Positions 1 to 7,881 of a DNA stretch of 11,169 bases are shown here, piece after piece (positions within the stretch are counted from its first letter, which is position 1; each line of letters begins with the position of its first letter). Under the pieces are notes generated by a model, which did no database searches, had not been told where the DNA came from, and was given only the letters and a program-made list of their open reading frames with translations. The translations under genes and the position numbers were made by a program. The DNA comes from Hemicentrotus pulcherrimus. Taxonomy: Eukaryota; Echinodermata; Echinoidea; Camarodonta; Strongylocentrotidae. Where the stretch lies: positions 45,661 through 56,829 of the forward strand of contig BEXV01000025.1 of assembly GCA_003118195.1 (NCBI GenBank). The letters run 5' to 3'.

Positions 1-1539
1 AATTTCTTTTTATAAAGTCTTTGGATTCGCGTTCATTAACATTTTAGGGCTGACACAAAATATCGAGGTAAAGTTATTGGAACATGAGATAAATAATGTT
101 AGAAAAATATTGGCTGAATATAGTCTCTTTAGAACATGTATTGTAAAAGTATTAAAACCAGGTAATTCCCAGAATAAGAGTATTTACAAAAGTGCACTAA
201 AATTTACTTTTAAAAAGTTGGAGACAGTTTTCTCTTTACACATTATACACATTTAGCCTCAACTTTTGAATACAGCTTTTATAAAAGTTTGAAACAAACA
301 TGGGCATTTTCAAACCACTTTAATTTTCCCATAATAAGGGTCAACAGTAAATTCACATTAGTCGGTGTAGTTAGCATGCCCCTTTTACACATAAAATATT
401 TCTGACAAAGTTTCTAATACTAAATGCTCCCATAATTATAAAACTATTTTTGTTCTTCTAATAACATTTTTTTTGGATTTCAGCTAGCGGGGTAGCAATA
501 ACTTGTCAATAAACCGAAGGCAATCGAAATGTATGAACACAAATTTACACATTTGTAGCCAACCATATTGATCGGTTGAAGCAGCTGACTGCATTGGTAT
601 TGATGAAGTTTTATACGGTATAAACAAGAAAACAAAAAACAAATCAATGACGAATAAACATTCACACACACACACACCCTCCTAGTATTCGAGTCGCACC
701 GACGAGACCGCTAAAAAACTGACAACTGTCCAAGGAAAAGAGTTGATGAAATTTGTAATGTTTTTTAGATGAAATTATTTCCTATCTTTTCTGGATTTGG
801 TTATTGTTGTTAAGGGATTGATACACATAAATGAAAACATCCATTTTTTTTTTAAAGGAAGAATATTGGATTTACGCCACAAAGATAATAACAATTTGCA
901 TTTAGAATGACAATTTTCTACGAAATCAGTGTATATGGTCGAGAAAATCAAGGAAATAATTTGTTACAAATACAATGCTTTCATTTAATTTGATGTATAT
1001 CTGTTGTAATATTAGTATGTATAAACATAAGATCCAGTAACTTGCCAGTTCGTAGGTACAACCTATACGCAAGGCAGATAAAGGACATTTGTACCAAAAT
1101 TATAAAAGCCATCGAGACGAATACTGGATTCGTGATCATGAAAGTTATGGACGTAACCTTTTCAAGAGGGCAAACAAAAGGTATTCATTAAGCAACTCAA
1201 TCACTTTGGTAGTGACAATTCTAAAATGCGCCAAAGTAAATAACGAACTGGTCTATTGACATCAAACCATGTATTCACTTCGTAAATGAGATGATACTAA
1301 ATCGGAATATTGAAAACATTAAAACTTAAGGGAGAGGATACTTTACTTCACGGGTATATTGGTTGCAAAGAAATAAAAGAAACGATAAGCGGTGTTCTTG
1401 AGAATTTTTCACGACAAAATATGAATATTTGCACAATCAAAATGTGATCGCAAAGACTTCCCCAAAATCAAGTCATATAATGTCATTAACCTCTTACATT
1501 GCCTTGAGATATCACGTTCAGAATATGCAGCATTCATAT
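1..1539. other. AT-rich stretch without a recognisable gene
   Basis: No open frame of convincing length, no splice-bounded exon and no recognisable transposon protein could be read on either strand. The stretch contains homopolymer runs of A and T and one short CA microsatellite (listed separately). Non-coding intergenic DNA is the simplest reading. Confidence 0.6.
663..677. repeat. (CA)n microsatellite
   Basis: Seven and a half uninterrupted CA units. It is short and ordinary for animal DNA. Two overlapping minus-strand open frames across it start in the GT complement and have no other support. Confidence 0.85.
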
Positions 1540-1541
1540 TA

Positions 1542-1910
1542 AAGGTATAGACCAGTTATGGTCATGCGATTGCATTGTGAAAGAAACGATGTGGAATCCG
1601 AATCAGAAAAAGTTGATCATCTAGCATATAAGTATTAGTGTGTACTGCAAGGTTCTAGAATCATCAAATGATAAGAAATTTGGCCCAGTTTAGGTAAAAT
1701 GAGTTACAAGCACTGTGCACAGAAAGATGTATATGGAACTAGGCGATGTCTATCCAGTCCGCATAGATATAATAATTTACCAAATATATCAAAATTGGTA
1801 TCATCACGTACATGTATTAGTCAAAACATATTCTTTCACATGATTGGTAATAAGAGCTTCCATTTCATTTTGTTTTTAGAGGGGGCGTTTCCAAAACTGG
1901 TCTATACATT
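1542..1910. mobile_element. Non-autonomous DNA transposon (MITE), copy A
   Basis: A 369-bp element. The left end AAGGTATAGACCAGTTATGG (1542-1561) pairs with the reverse complement of the right end, AATGTATAGACCAGTTTTGG (1891-1910), at 18 of 20 positions. TA dinucleotides flank both ends (1540-1541 and 1911-1912), as expected of a TA target-site duplication. About 1560-1740 matches the left half of a second copy at 7443-7821 in the same orientation, roughly 80% by eye. The interior has no transposase; the 88-codon frame at 1699-1965 runs through the right end and is chance. TA duplication with short inverted ends fits IS630/Tc1/mariner-type elements, but the superfamily is an inference. Confidence 0.82.
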
Positions 1911-1912
1911 TA

Positions 1913-3279
1913 ATATAATGTCCTCACATTTCAACAGATGGGGATTGCTTGAGTTGATTTTTTGAAAGGCTTTGTGATCATTTTTGCGGTGATAGCTCTC
2001 CAATGATGAATCAGTTAAAGTGTTATCATATCCAATAGGTTATAATGTTTAAAAAAACAGTTTTATCTATAGTAAGTTCTCAGGGCGGGAGTGAAAAGAA
2101 AGTGTCTGGAAAGTGTTATGGTGAATACAAACATGATATGTGAGCTTCTTTTAGAGTCAGTTGAGAAAAATATGATAGAATAGCTTAATTATTTGGACCA
2201 AACTTTCATTCCACAGGTCGAATGTGGCTTACATCAATATTGAGCCAACCCCTCATAATTCCAAAACCTCGGATATAAACTATATAGCCATACTCAACCT
2301 TTTTACATTGCTTCCAGACAGTGTCTTTCTCGATTTAATAGAATGTACTATAATTCCACTTTTAATCTACAACTATCACATTAAAGAGTGCAGAACTAAA
2401 TTTGTTTACACCACAGTCAAATTTGTTTTATATCTGTGTATATATATTTGTTTTACTTCCAATCTTTGATTTTCTTTTCGTATTATGTTTGATATTCCAT
2501 AGAAGTTGCCATGTCAACAATGCTTTTAAAAGTGCAAATCGGGAACTACATTATTTCATTTGGTTTGAACTCTTTGCTCTTAGGATGGAATGCTAAAACG
2601 GTGATATAGGCCTATTTAACACTGACATTGTGTTAAATACACTCATTCAGAATTATGAAACACAGCCTTGTTGGTACTCTTATTATTGGGTATACTATAA
2701 GGCATCTATTTTTAATAATACAGTTACTTTATGTTCGTTAAACAAAAGGAACAACACAGGGAAAATGAAGGTTGATTTCATATGGGTTAGATGGAAAACG
2801 GTTCTTGATGATATTTAAAAATACATCTCGGGGGAAATGGAGAATCGATTAAAAGGAAATTAGGAAGAAAACATTTGGTTATTCAATTTGAATATCATGG
2901 GAAGCTTATTCCTATTCTTAGTGTATTATCCGGATCGATATCATGCATCCTGCATAAGTATAGATGTATTCTTCATTACAATGGCACCGTGGAAGGGGAT
3001 GTAGGGGTGCGGGGGTTCGCTAGTAATCATAAACATGCATTTGAATACATTCCAGCACTAGTAAACACGTTAACTGTCCTTCTGAATAAAGACCCATCAA
3101 CTTAATAGTCAGTGCCTGTGGAAATATAGAAATACATCGTAGTGGTCGAAAAAAACAACATGAAGTTGCTGGAGACTTTGATAAAATTACATCGGTAATA
3201 TCTATTAATAACCCCGCCGAAATTACACATTTCTATAAATAACCTCTGTTTTTAAATTCGCCTCTGTCTGTATTAAAAC
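1913..3279. other. AT-rich stretch, no supported gene
   Basis: Several open frames of 60-80 codons occur (for example 2224-2469 and 2875-3105), but none has recognisable motifs, a good start context, splice signals or codon bias. Apart from the hairpin at 2613-2639, no structured repeat was recognised. A few GGCCTAT-type motifs of the sort common in echinoderm DNA occur (around 2608). Confidence 0.5.
2613..2639. repeat. Perfect 10-bp hairpin with 7-nt loop
   Basis: TATTTAACAC (2613-2622) and GTGTTAAATA (2630-2639) are perfect reverse complements separated by seven bases. No T-run terminator or RNA gene is visible around it. It may be a relic of a palindromic repeat; function is unknown. Confidence 0.7.
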
Positions 3280-3442
3280 ATGTCTCTCTCCAGAAAATTC
3301 GGGGAAAGTGTACACCCCCGCAAAGTTTCTCCCCACGCCCCACCCACACCCTGGTCCCCAATGTGCGTTTTGTCCTTATTGGACCCTTTAAAATTCGAGG
3401 GAAACGTTATACTTTCATAGTATTTTCTGGAGAAGAAGACAT
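3280..3442. repeat. 163-bp inverted-repeat unit, possible miniature element
   Basis: The left arm (3280-3298, ATGTCTCTCTCCAGAAAAT) matches the reverse complement of the right arm (3422-3442) completely apart from two single-base gaps; the inner 12 bases, TCTCCAGAAAAT, match exactly. The interior is unusually rich in C and pyrimidines (3312-3360) compared with the AT-rich surroundings. No clear target-site duplication was found, so a transposon origin is only suggested. The 68-codon minus-strand frame at 3273-3479 spans the unit and has no other support. Confidence 0.5.
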
Positions 3443-3559
3443 TAGAAATAGCAATTAAGAAAGACAGGCGCAAAAACAATAATAACTATTTTTTCATTGC
3501 AAGGTTAGGCGGTTGTTTTTACCTCTATTAGCTGAATTACGCTCATTTACATGCGATTC

Positions 3560-4007
3560 ACTTTTTACCGTTGACGCCACGATTGAGTGTACGTTGTGTA
3601 ACTGCATAAGCGCATTCCTAAAGCATTGCTACCAATGCAGTGTGGGAGAAAAAAACGCCACTCACGACACCCCCATTTAGAAAGTGGTATTGTACTCCAG
3701 CAGCCATACTGTTTTGCTGTATGTGTACGCGTAGAATGCGATGCATTAGCGGTGCATGGAAATGCACTGTGAGAGCGCCGTATGAAGGTACATAATAAAA
3801 CGGTGGTAACACAGCTATGATACCAAGCGTATACCGCCTTGTGCATTTGGAAGATATAGGCGTCACTTTCTTGGGACAAGTTATCGTTCGTAGGACACAT
3901 ATTTGGGACGTTTTGGCAGACATTTGAAAGAAATGAGGATCTTTAGACTATTACGTGGAGCCATGTGGTAGCATTTCGTGCATATCTGAGGGAGAATTGA
4001 GTCCCGA
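3560..4007 (+). promoter_or_regulatory. CpG-rich putative promoter / 5' UTR region
   Basis: From about 3560 to the exon at 4008 the DNA is visibly richer in G+C and in CpG dinucleotides than the flanking kilobases (clusters near 3728-3750, 3774-3782 and 3825-3837). A CCAAT sequence lies near 3632-3636, a TGACGCC half-site near 3572, a GGCGTCAC half-site near 3859 and an ACGTGG near 3953. No clean TATA box was seen; TACATAATAAAA near 3789 is the closest. Several upstream ATGs exist, including a two-codon uORF ATG-TGG-TAG at 3963-3971. This fits a CpG-rich animal promoter feeding the exon downstream, but the transcription start cannot be placed. No individual factor site is claimed. Confidence 0.45.
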
Positions 4008-4100
4008 ATGATGGCGAGATCTACGGCTGCCGGTATTCTGCAACCGCGCGATCTAGAAGCTGCGGATAACGTAGGCGAACCAATTGGGAATCACACACAG
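4008..4100 (+). CDS. Candidate first coding exon of an unrecognised gene
   Basis: Two consecutive in-frame ATGs (4008 and 4011) open a 31-codon frame beginning MMARSTAAGILQ and ending EPIGNHTQ, which stops exactly at a good splice donor, CAG|GTAACG (donor GT at 4101-4102), in phase 0. The second ATG has the stronger context (A at -3, G at +4), so translation may start at 4011. An in-frame TGA at 3987-3989 lies upstream, so the frame does not extend 5'. The exon is rich in CpG and codes for a mixed, non-repetitive peptide, unlike the chance frames elsewhere. No signal peptide, membrane segment or known domain is visible in so short a piece and the protein was not recognised. No continuing exon could be identified with confidence in the remaining 7 kb, so the first intron may run past the window. 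Confidence 0.55.
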
Positions 4101-4969
4101 GTAACGTATATATGTTTATAGAGACATAAATATGTCATTGCTGATGAAAACATAATGAGTTGTGCAAAACGTCAAAAATTGATTGCTTGGTTCACTGTAA
4201 GCATCTATAATATTAACACCCCTCCTTGTATGCTTAACATCAGGCAAATGTCCTTGAAATGACTTTCAATAATTTCAATAACTGAATTAGATTAGACATG
4301 TATTAAATGGTAAATATGGGTAGTGTACAATTGTACATGTGCAGGTGCATAAAAGAATACAATGTAAATCGTAGTACAGGTCTATATGATTTGTTTAAAT
4401 GGATTTAGTAAAGTATGGCAAAAGTGAAAAACTATACAGGAGTGATCGCGAATTATCTGTGCGAAAGAGCTTTGGTTATAATAATGATAATAATAATGAT
4501 AATGATAATGATGATTAAACCAGAAGACATCGAAATACAAAAAAAAAACATGCTGTGAGCAAATATTGCTTTTACATTTATCCTAAAAAGAGAGGGAACA
4601 AAACAGTATATTGTATATTGTACACTGTAAATCAAGTATGGATATTTAATACACTCCGTTTGTAATATGAAATAATTAAAATACACCAACAGTACACGAT
4701 ATTGATGAAAAGTTTGAGAGAAATATTATTTGTCCAAAAAAAACATGAGAGGTTAGTTATTGACTGATTGCCTTGACATTATTGTGATACACAATATCAT
4801 TTTGTAAAAATACTTCTCTGCCCTCTTCTGCATCTCATGTGGTGTACATATATTGTACGGTAACCATTGTAGTAAACCCTCGGTGTACATGTAGTCCACC
4901 TGCACACCCAATCAGGCAGAGTATATACTTCATCTGCAAGAATCTTCAGTATTGAAGGAGACAGATTAT
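4101..4969. other. Putative intron 1 start, no gene seen
   Basis: AT-rich DNA after the splice donor. From about 4290 onward, ACATGT/TGTACA palindromes start to appear (4291, 4340 and the 4845-4890 cluster), which are nearly absent upstream. No exon or protein fragment was recognised. Confidence 0.4.
4477..4517. repeat. ATA/ATG trinucleotide microsatellite
   Basis: A run of imperfect ATA, ATG and ATGATA units. On the minus strand it produces a poly-isoleucine stretch inside a 78-codon frame (4453-4689), which is an artefact of the repeat. Confidence 0.85.
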
Positions 4970-5137
4970 CTTGAAGAAGTGGGAATATATTTTTGTTTTA
5001 AAATTCCATTTAAATATAATGTAAAACACAAAGAAAACACATGAGAGCTTGAAGAAGATGAAGTGGGAATATCTCTGATTTTTATTTCAGATTTTCAATT
5101 TAAATATAATGTTAAACACAAAGAAAACACATGAGAG
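4970..5137. repeat. Two-unit tandem duplication (78 + 90 bp)
   Basis: Unit 1 is 4970-5047 and unit 2 is 5048-5137. Both begin CTTGAAGAAG and end CACAAAGAAAACACATGAGAG, and the first bases of a third unit (CTTG) follow at 5138. Positions 5011-5051 match 5101-5141 with a single substitution. The units differ by about 12 bp of net insertion near their left and middle parts. No coding potential is evident. This is a local tandem duplication of moderate age. Confidence 0.88.
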
Positions 5138-5141
5138 CTTG

Positions 5142-5553
5142 TTTACAACAATTGTAGCAACGTGTGCAGACATTATGCAAAGACCCTACCGAATAGCTGA
5201 ATTTTAGCATACATGTATCTCCCGCATTAATGAGGTTGAAGTGTACATGTGTTCTTGTACTGCCATAGGTGCTATTGAGGCATTTACACAAACAACTGGT
5301 ATAGGGTGTCTCAATTAAAAAAAACTGCTTTTAGGTGTACCCATTATATAAGGGAGAAAAGCGAGCAGCTAAAAGACATACCAATGGACATTTGAGGCCC
5401 AATTAGACATGAAGTGTTAACAAAAATGTTCAAAGTGATGCAGGAAAATTAAGTGATATAAATATACATGTACATGTACAACATAATATAGTGCGCTTTA
5501 GTTTTGGTTACCTTATTACACATTGATCAATGGGTGCATATTATGCATTGTAA
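5142..5553. other. Non-coding stretch with TACATGTA motifs
   Basis: AT-rich sequence with palindromic ACATGTA motifs near 5212, 5243 and 5465-5478. No gene was recognised. It directly precedes the LINE fragment and may include more heavily decayed LINE sequence before 5554 that could not be read. Confidence 0.4.
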
Positions 5554-5863
5554 AGAGAGATTAGCAAACTGAAACTAACTACTTTGGAGAAAAGAAGAGA
5601 GAGAGAGAGGAGACCTACTGCAAACCTACAGGATAATGACACAAATCGACAAATCCAAACCCGAGAATTATTTTCAGTTTGCTAACTATGATAGAACAAG
5701 AGGCCATTCCATGAAGCTGGCCAAAACAAGAAGCCGCCTTGACATCAGGAAAAATTTCTATAGCCAGAGAGTTGTAAGCAAATGGAACAAGCTGCCATAA
5801 ACTGCCATTGATGCTCACATACTCCTCAGCTTCAAACAACAACTATCCAACCTGGGTTTTTAA
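5554..5863 (+). pseudogene. 3' end of a CR1/L2-like LINE reverse transcriptase, decayed
   Basis: The C-terminal end of a non-LTR retrotransposon ORF2. The first piece (5554-5604) reads REISKLKLTTLEKRRER. A GA run then shifts the frame, and the next frame (5609-5863) reads on with GDLLQTYRIM, later RTRGHSMKLAKTRSRLDIRK, then NFYSQRVVSKWNKLP. A TAA stop at 5798-5800 interrupts it, after which TAIDAHILLSFKQQLSNLGF leads to the terminal TAA at 5861-5863. The order LxLTTLExRR, RGDLxxTYxI, RGHSxKL, RxRLDxRKxFxSxRVVxxWNxLP and a final SFK is the known end of CR1/L2-group reverse-transcriptase proteins. The catalytic YADD region and endonuclease are absent, so this is a typical 5'-truncated, dead copy. 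CR1 versus L2 is not resolved. Confidence 0.88.
5590..5610. repeat. (GA)n run within the LINE fragment
   Basis: A GA-rich run sits exactly where the LINE reading frame shifts. Removing four bases (for example 5605-5608) would join the two frames, so repeat slippage of +4 is the simplest explanation of the frameshift. Confidence 0.75.
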
Positions 5864-6971
5864 ATGGGTCCCATGGAACCCCTTAACCCTGCTACACCAC
5901 ACTAACTACTGGATCTTCATCACCAAGGTGGCGAGGTGTGGCCTTCAAGGTATATTCAAGCCTTACAAATGTATGAAAAGTCAAAATTAACTAACATTTT
6001 CACCCCCTTTTCCTTTTTTTAATAAATTTGACTAATTCGTTTCAAACTCTTTAACTGTCCAACATTTCAGAACAGATTAAACCAAAGTAAAATACCAAAA
6101 ATGTTACATAAGAAAAAACCTTTAAAGAAGTACATGTACACTGTAATGCACATTATGTGCTCGTAGGTACATGTATACAAGTAAAAGTTTAAAGATAAGT
6201 TCATGTAATGGGGTCTTTAATTGTTCATCATGAAAACATATAAATGCTGGTATTGCCCATGTAATCAAGTTTCTTACGTAACTAAAGGTTTAGCTGGACT
6301 CGAGAGAGAGAAGCTGAATTCTATACTTTTATTACAAATTATACATGTACCTGCAATAAGAAAAATCATCTGGTATATTTCTTGGGAAAATGATTTTTAC
6401 CGACCTGTTACATGTATGTAACAAACTGTGGTATAGAGCACAATCAAACACAGGCATAGTACATGTATTGGTAACAGTAACATGTACATGTACATATACA
6501 TGCAGGCCCTAAATAGCAACTAATTACTTGAGGATTAAAAAAAACACAATATGATATTGAAACACATGTACTGTTGGTACAAATCTTTCTCATATGTTTA
6601 TGTACTGTTGGTAATGAATTTGAAAAAGAAAAAGAAAAGAACTTCATGTAGATACAACTGAATGTGATTGTTTACATGATGTTTACATTCAGTTTTAATT
6701 GAACTGGCCAACATGTACGGTTGACTATGAATTAAGGCCACTTGGTCACGTAGGTAAACTCACAAAAATCTCATACTTTTACAGTGTAATTTCCAAAAGC
6801 TTGCAGGAGTTATGAAACAATATATTGTCTTAATTAAAATCCATAATTACAACATGGCTGTTGGGGTAGTAAACATTCTTGCAAGGATACGATGGTAATA
6901 TACCGGTATATCATTTTAAAAATATAAAATGTCTCCAACTACAGGTAGCCCAACTTATCTTACAAGCAATG
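5864..6971. other. LINE 3' flank and non-coding TACATGTA-rich DNA
   Basis: The first 100-130 bases after the LINE stop (to about 5990) are less AT-rich and may be the LINE 3' untranslated region, but no terminal short repeat was identified. The remainder is AT-rich with TACATGTA-type palindromes at about 6131, 6168, 6341, 6409, 6460 and 6482-6500. A 14-bp perfect palindrome, ATATACCGGTATAT, lies at 6898-6911. No exon was recognised. Confidence 0.45.
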
Positions 6972-7053
6972 TTCATCATCAATCATCATCAAAAATGTCA
7001 TCAATAATATCACCATCACCATCATCATCATCATCATCCCCACCACCACCACT

Positions 7054-7084
<31 letters not shown>

Positions 7085-7110
7085 ACACCATCCATTGTCA
7101 TCATCCTCCT

Positions 7111-7144
<34 letters not shown>

Positions 7145-7206
7145 ATAAGCAGCATCCTAATCATCATCCTCATCATCAGTATCCTCATCAGTATCATCAT
7201 CATCAA
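6972..7206. repeat. Long imperfect (ATC)n microsatellite
   Basis: About 235 bp of mostly ATC/CAT units with interruptions (CACCAC, CCTAAT, AGT). It is open in several frames, giving Ser-rich and Ile-rich translations on the plus strand and Met/Asp-rich ones on the minus strand. These 75-108 codon frames should not be taken as genes. It abuts the 3' side of the minus-strand SINE, so it may have grown from that SINE's simple-repeat tail. Confidence 0.92.
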
Positions 7207-7244
7207 TTCATTATTGCTCTTTCAATTCAGAGATTTTCATTTAT

Positions 7245-7260
7245 TTCATCTATAGATGAA
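7245..7260. repeat. Perfect 16-bp palindrome
   Basis: TTCATCTATAGATGAA equals its own reverse complement. It is isolated, with no matching site elsewhere in the window, and lies between the ATC array and the SINE body. No function can be assigned. Confidence 0.8.
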
Positions 7261-7299
7261 TACTTCTCATTGATGATAATGTTAACCAAGAAAAGCCTC

Positions 7300-7442
7300 A
7301 TCAGCATAGATTGCGTTCTTCCTTGAGGCCCTGCGATTGTTATTTCCATATTGATTGCCAGGTACCCATCTTCACCTGGGTGGAGAGTGGGAAATGAGAA
7401 TTCATGTCTTGCCAAAGGACTTTAGTGCCTGGCTTGGATTTA
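7300..7442 (-). mobile_element. SINE body, minus strand (3' part of a split copy)
   Basis: Read on the minus strand, this contains TTTGGCAAGACATGAATTCT, a CCACTCTCCACCCAGGTGAA block and ATGGGTACCTGGCAATC. These follow the same order as TTGGCAAGGCATCAATC, CCACTCCATACCCTGGAGA and ATGGGGACCTGGTAGAATG in the SINE at 10059-10412. Homology is clear for about 7355-7442; the left boundary near 7300 is uncertain. The tRNA-like head of the same copy lies at 7822-7881, separated by MITE copy B. The 62-codon minus-strand frame at 7227-7415 is SINE sequence, not a gene. Confidence 0.72.
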
Positions 7443-7608
7443 CAGATAAAGTTGAGTTCTGGTCATGGGATTGCATTGTGAAAGAAAGAGTGTGGAATCT
7501 ATCAGAAAAGGTTGATCATCTATAAGTGTTCGTGTGATATTGCAAGGTTCTGGAATGATCAAAATGATAAGAATTTGGCCAAATCTTGGCAAAGTTACAA
7601 GCACTGTA

Positions 7609-7632
7609 CATTATGTACATGTACACATAATG
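7609..7632. repeat. 24-bp near-palindrome specific to MITE copy B
   Basis: An 8-bp arm CATTATGT and its partner ACATAATG enclose ACATGTAC. Copy A has only CACAGAAA at the corresponding position, so this is a gain in copy B (or loss in A) centred on the TGTACATGTACA motif that is common across the right part of the window. Confidence 0.6.
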
Positions 7633-7676
7633 ATGTATATATGGGACTACACGAGCACATGGCGAAAAAAAACATA

Positions 7677-7700
7677 CCCCCCCCCCCCCCCCCCCCCCNC
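7677..7700. repeat. Poly-C run with an ambiguous base
   Basis: Twenty-two consecutive C, one N at 7699 and a final C, inside MITE copy B. The N marks the assembly or sequencing limit of the homopolymer; its true length is uncertain. Two ORF translations that cross it (7512-7706 and 7534-7824) are therefore unreliable. Confidence 0.9.
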
Positions 7701-7821
7701 ATTTGAAGAGCCATGCTTTTCAGGGAACATGCTTAATCCCATGTTCTTCCACCCTTGCATCATAAAAACGATAACGCTCACAAATTATTGTTTACCTCTT
7801 CCCAGAACTCAACCTTCTCTT

Positions 7822-7881
7822 TAAACCTTTAACCCTTGGATTGAGTGTCAAGTGAATGAACCACTGTACCATAACACCTCC
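7822..7881 (-). mobile_element. SINE tRNA-like head, minus strand (5' part of a split copy)
   Basis: Read on the minus strand it begins GGAGGTGTTATGGTACAGTG and continues GTTCATTCACTTGAC. This matches the head of the SINE at 10059 (GGGAGGGGTGTCATAGTTGA, then ATGGTTTAAGCACTTGAC). TGGTACAGTGGTT resembles a pol III A box. The sequence ends in GGTTTA, the first part of a B box whose remainder (AATCC) lies at 7436-7440 beyond MITE copy B. Together the two pieces are one older SINE copy. Confidence 0.75.

Larger units (their letters stand above)
7443..7821. mobile_element. Non-autonomous DNA transposon (MITE), copy B, nested in a SINE
   Basis: A 379-bp element of the same family as 1542-1910. The left end CAGATAAAGTTGAGTTCTGG (7443-7462) and the reverse complement of the right end, AAGAGAAGGTTGAGTTCTGG (7802-7821), match at 17 of 20 positions, including 12 in a row. 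TA flanks both ends (7441-7442, 7822-7823). The left half aligns with copy A through GATTGCATTGTGAAAGAAA, GTTGATCATCT, GCAAGGTTCT, ATGATAAGAA and GTTACAAGCACTGT. Differences include a palindromic insertion near 7609-7632 and a poly-C run. The right half is poorly conserved between copies. There is no transposase. It interrupts a minus-strand SINE inside its B box. Confidence 0.85.

Noticed and set aside
1699..1965. 88-codon frame
   Set aside because: It lies mostly within MITE copy A and reads through its right inverted repeat; there is no transposase motif.
3565..3923. Overlapping minus-strand frames of 101 and 111 codons in the CpG-rich region
   Set aside because: Two different frames over the same DNA are open because the region is less AT-rich. 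Neither has a recognised motif, and the plus-strand exon immediately downstream explains the composition better as a promoter and 5' UTR.
4812..4925. Imperfect inverted repeat starting CTCTGCC and ending GGCAGAG
   Set aside because: Beyond the outer seven bases the arms agree at only about 60% by eye, which is too weak to call an element.
6929..7255. Ser/Ile-rich plus-strand and Asp/Met-rich minus-strand open frames
   Set aside because: They are direct translations of the ATC microsatellite and would be open in any such repeat.
7512..7824. Two plus-strand frames with proline runs
   Set aside because: Both translate a poly-C run containing an N and sit within MITE copy B.
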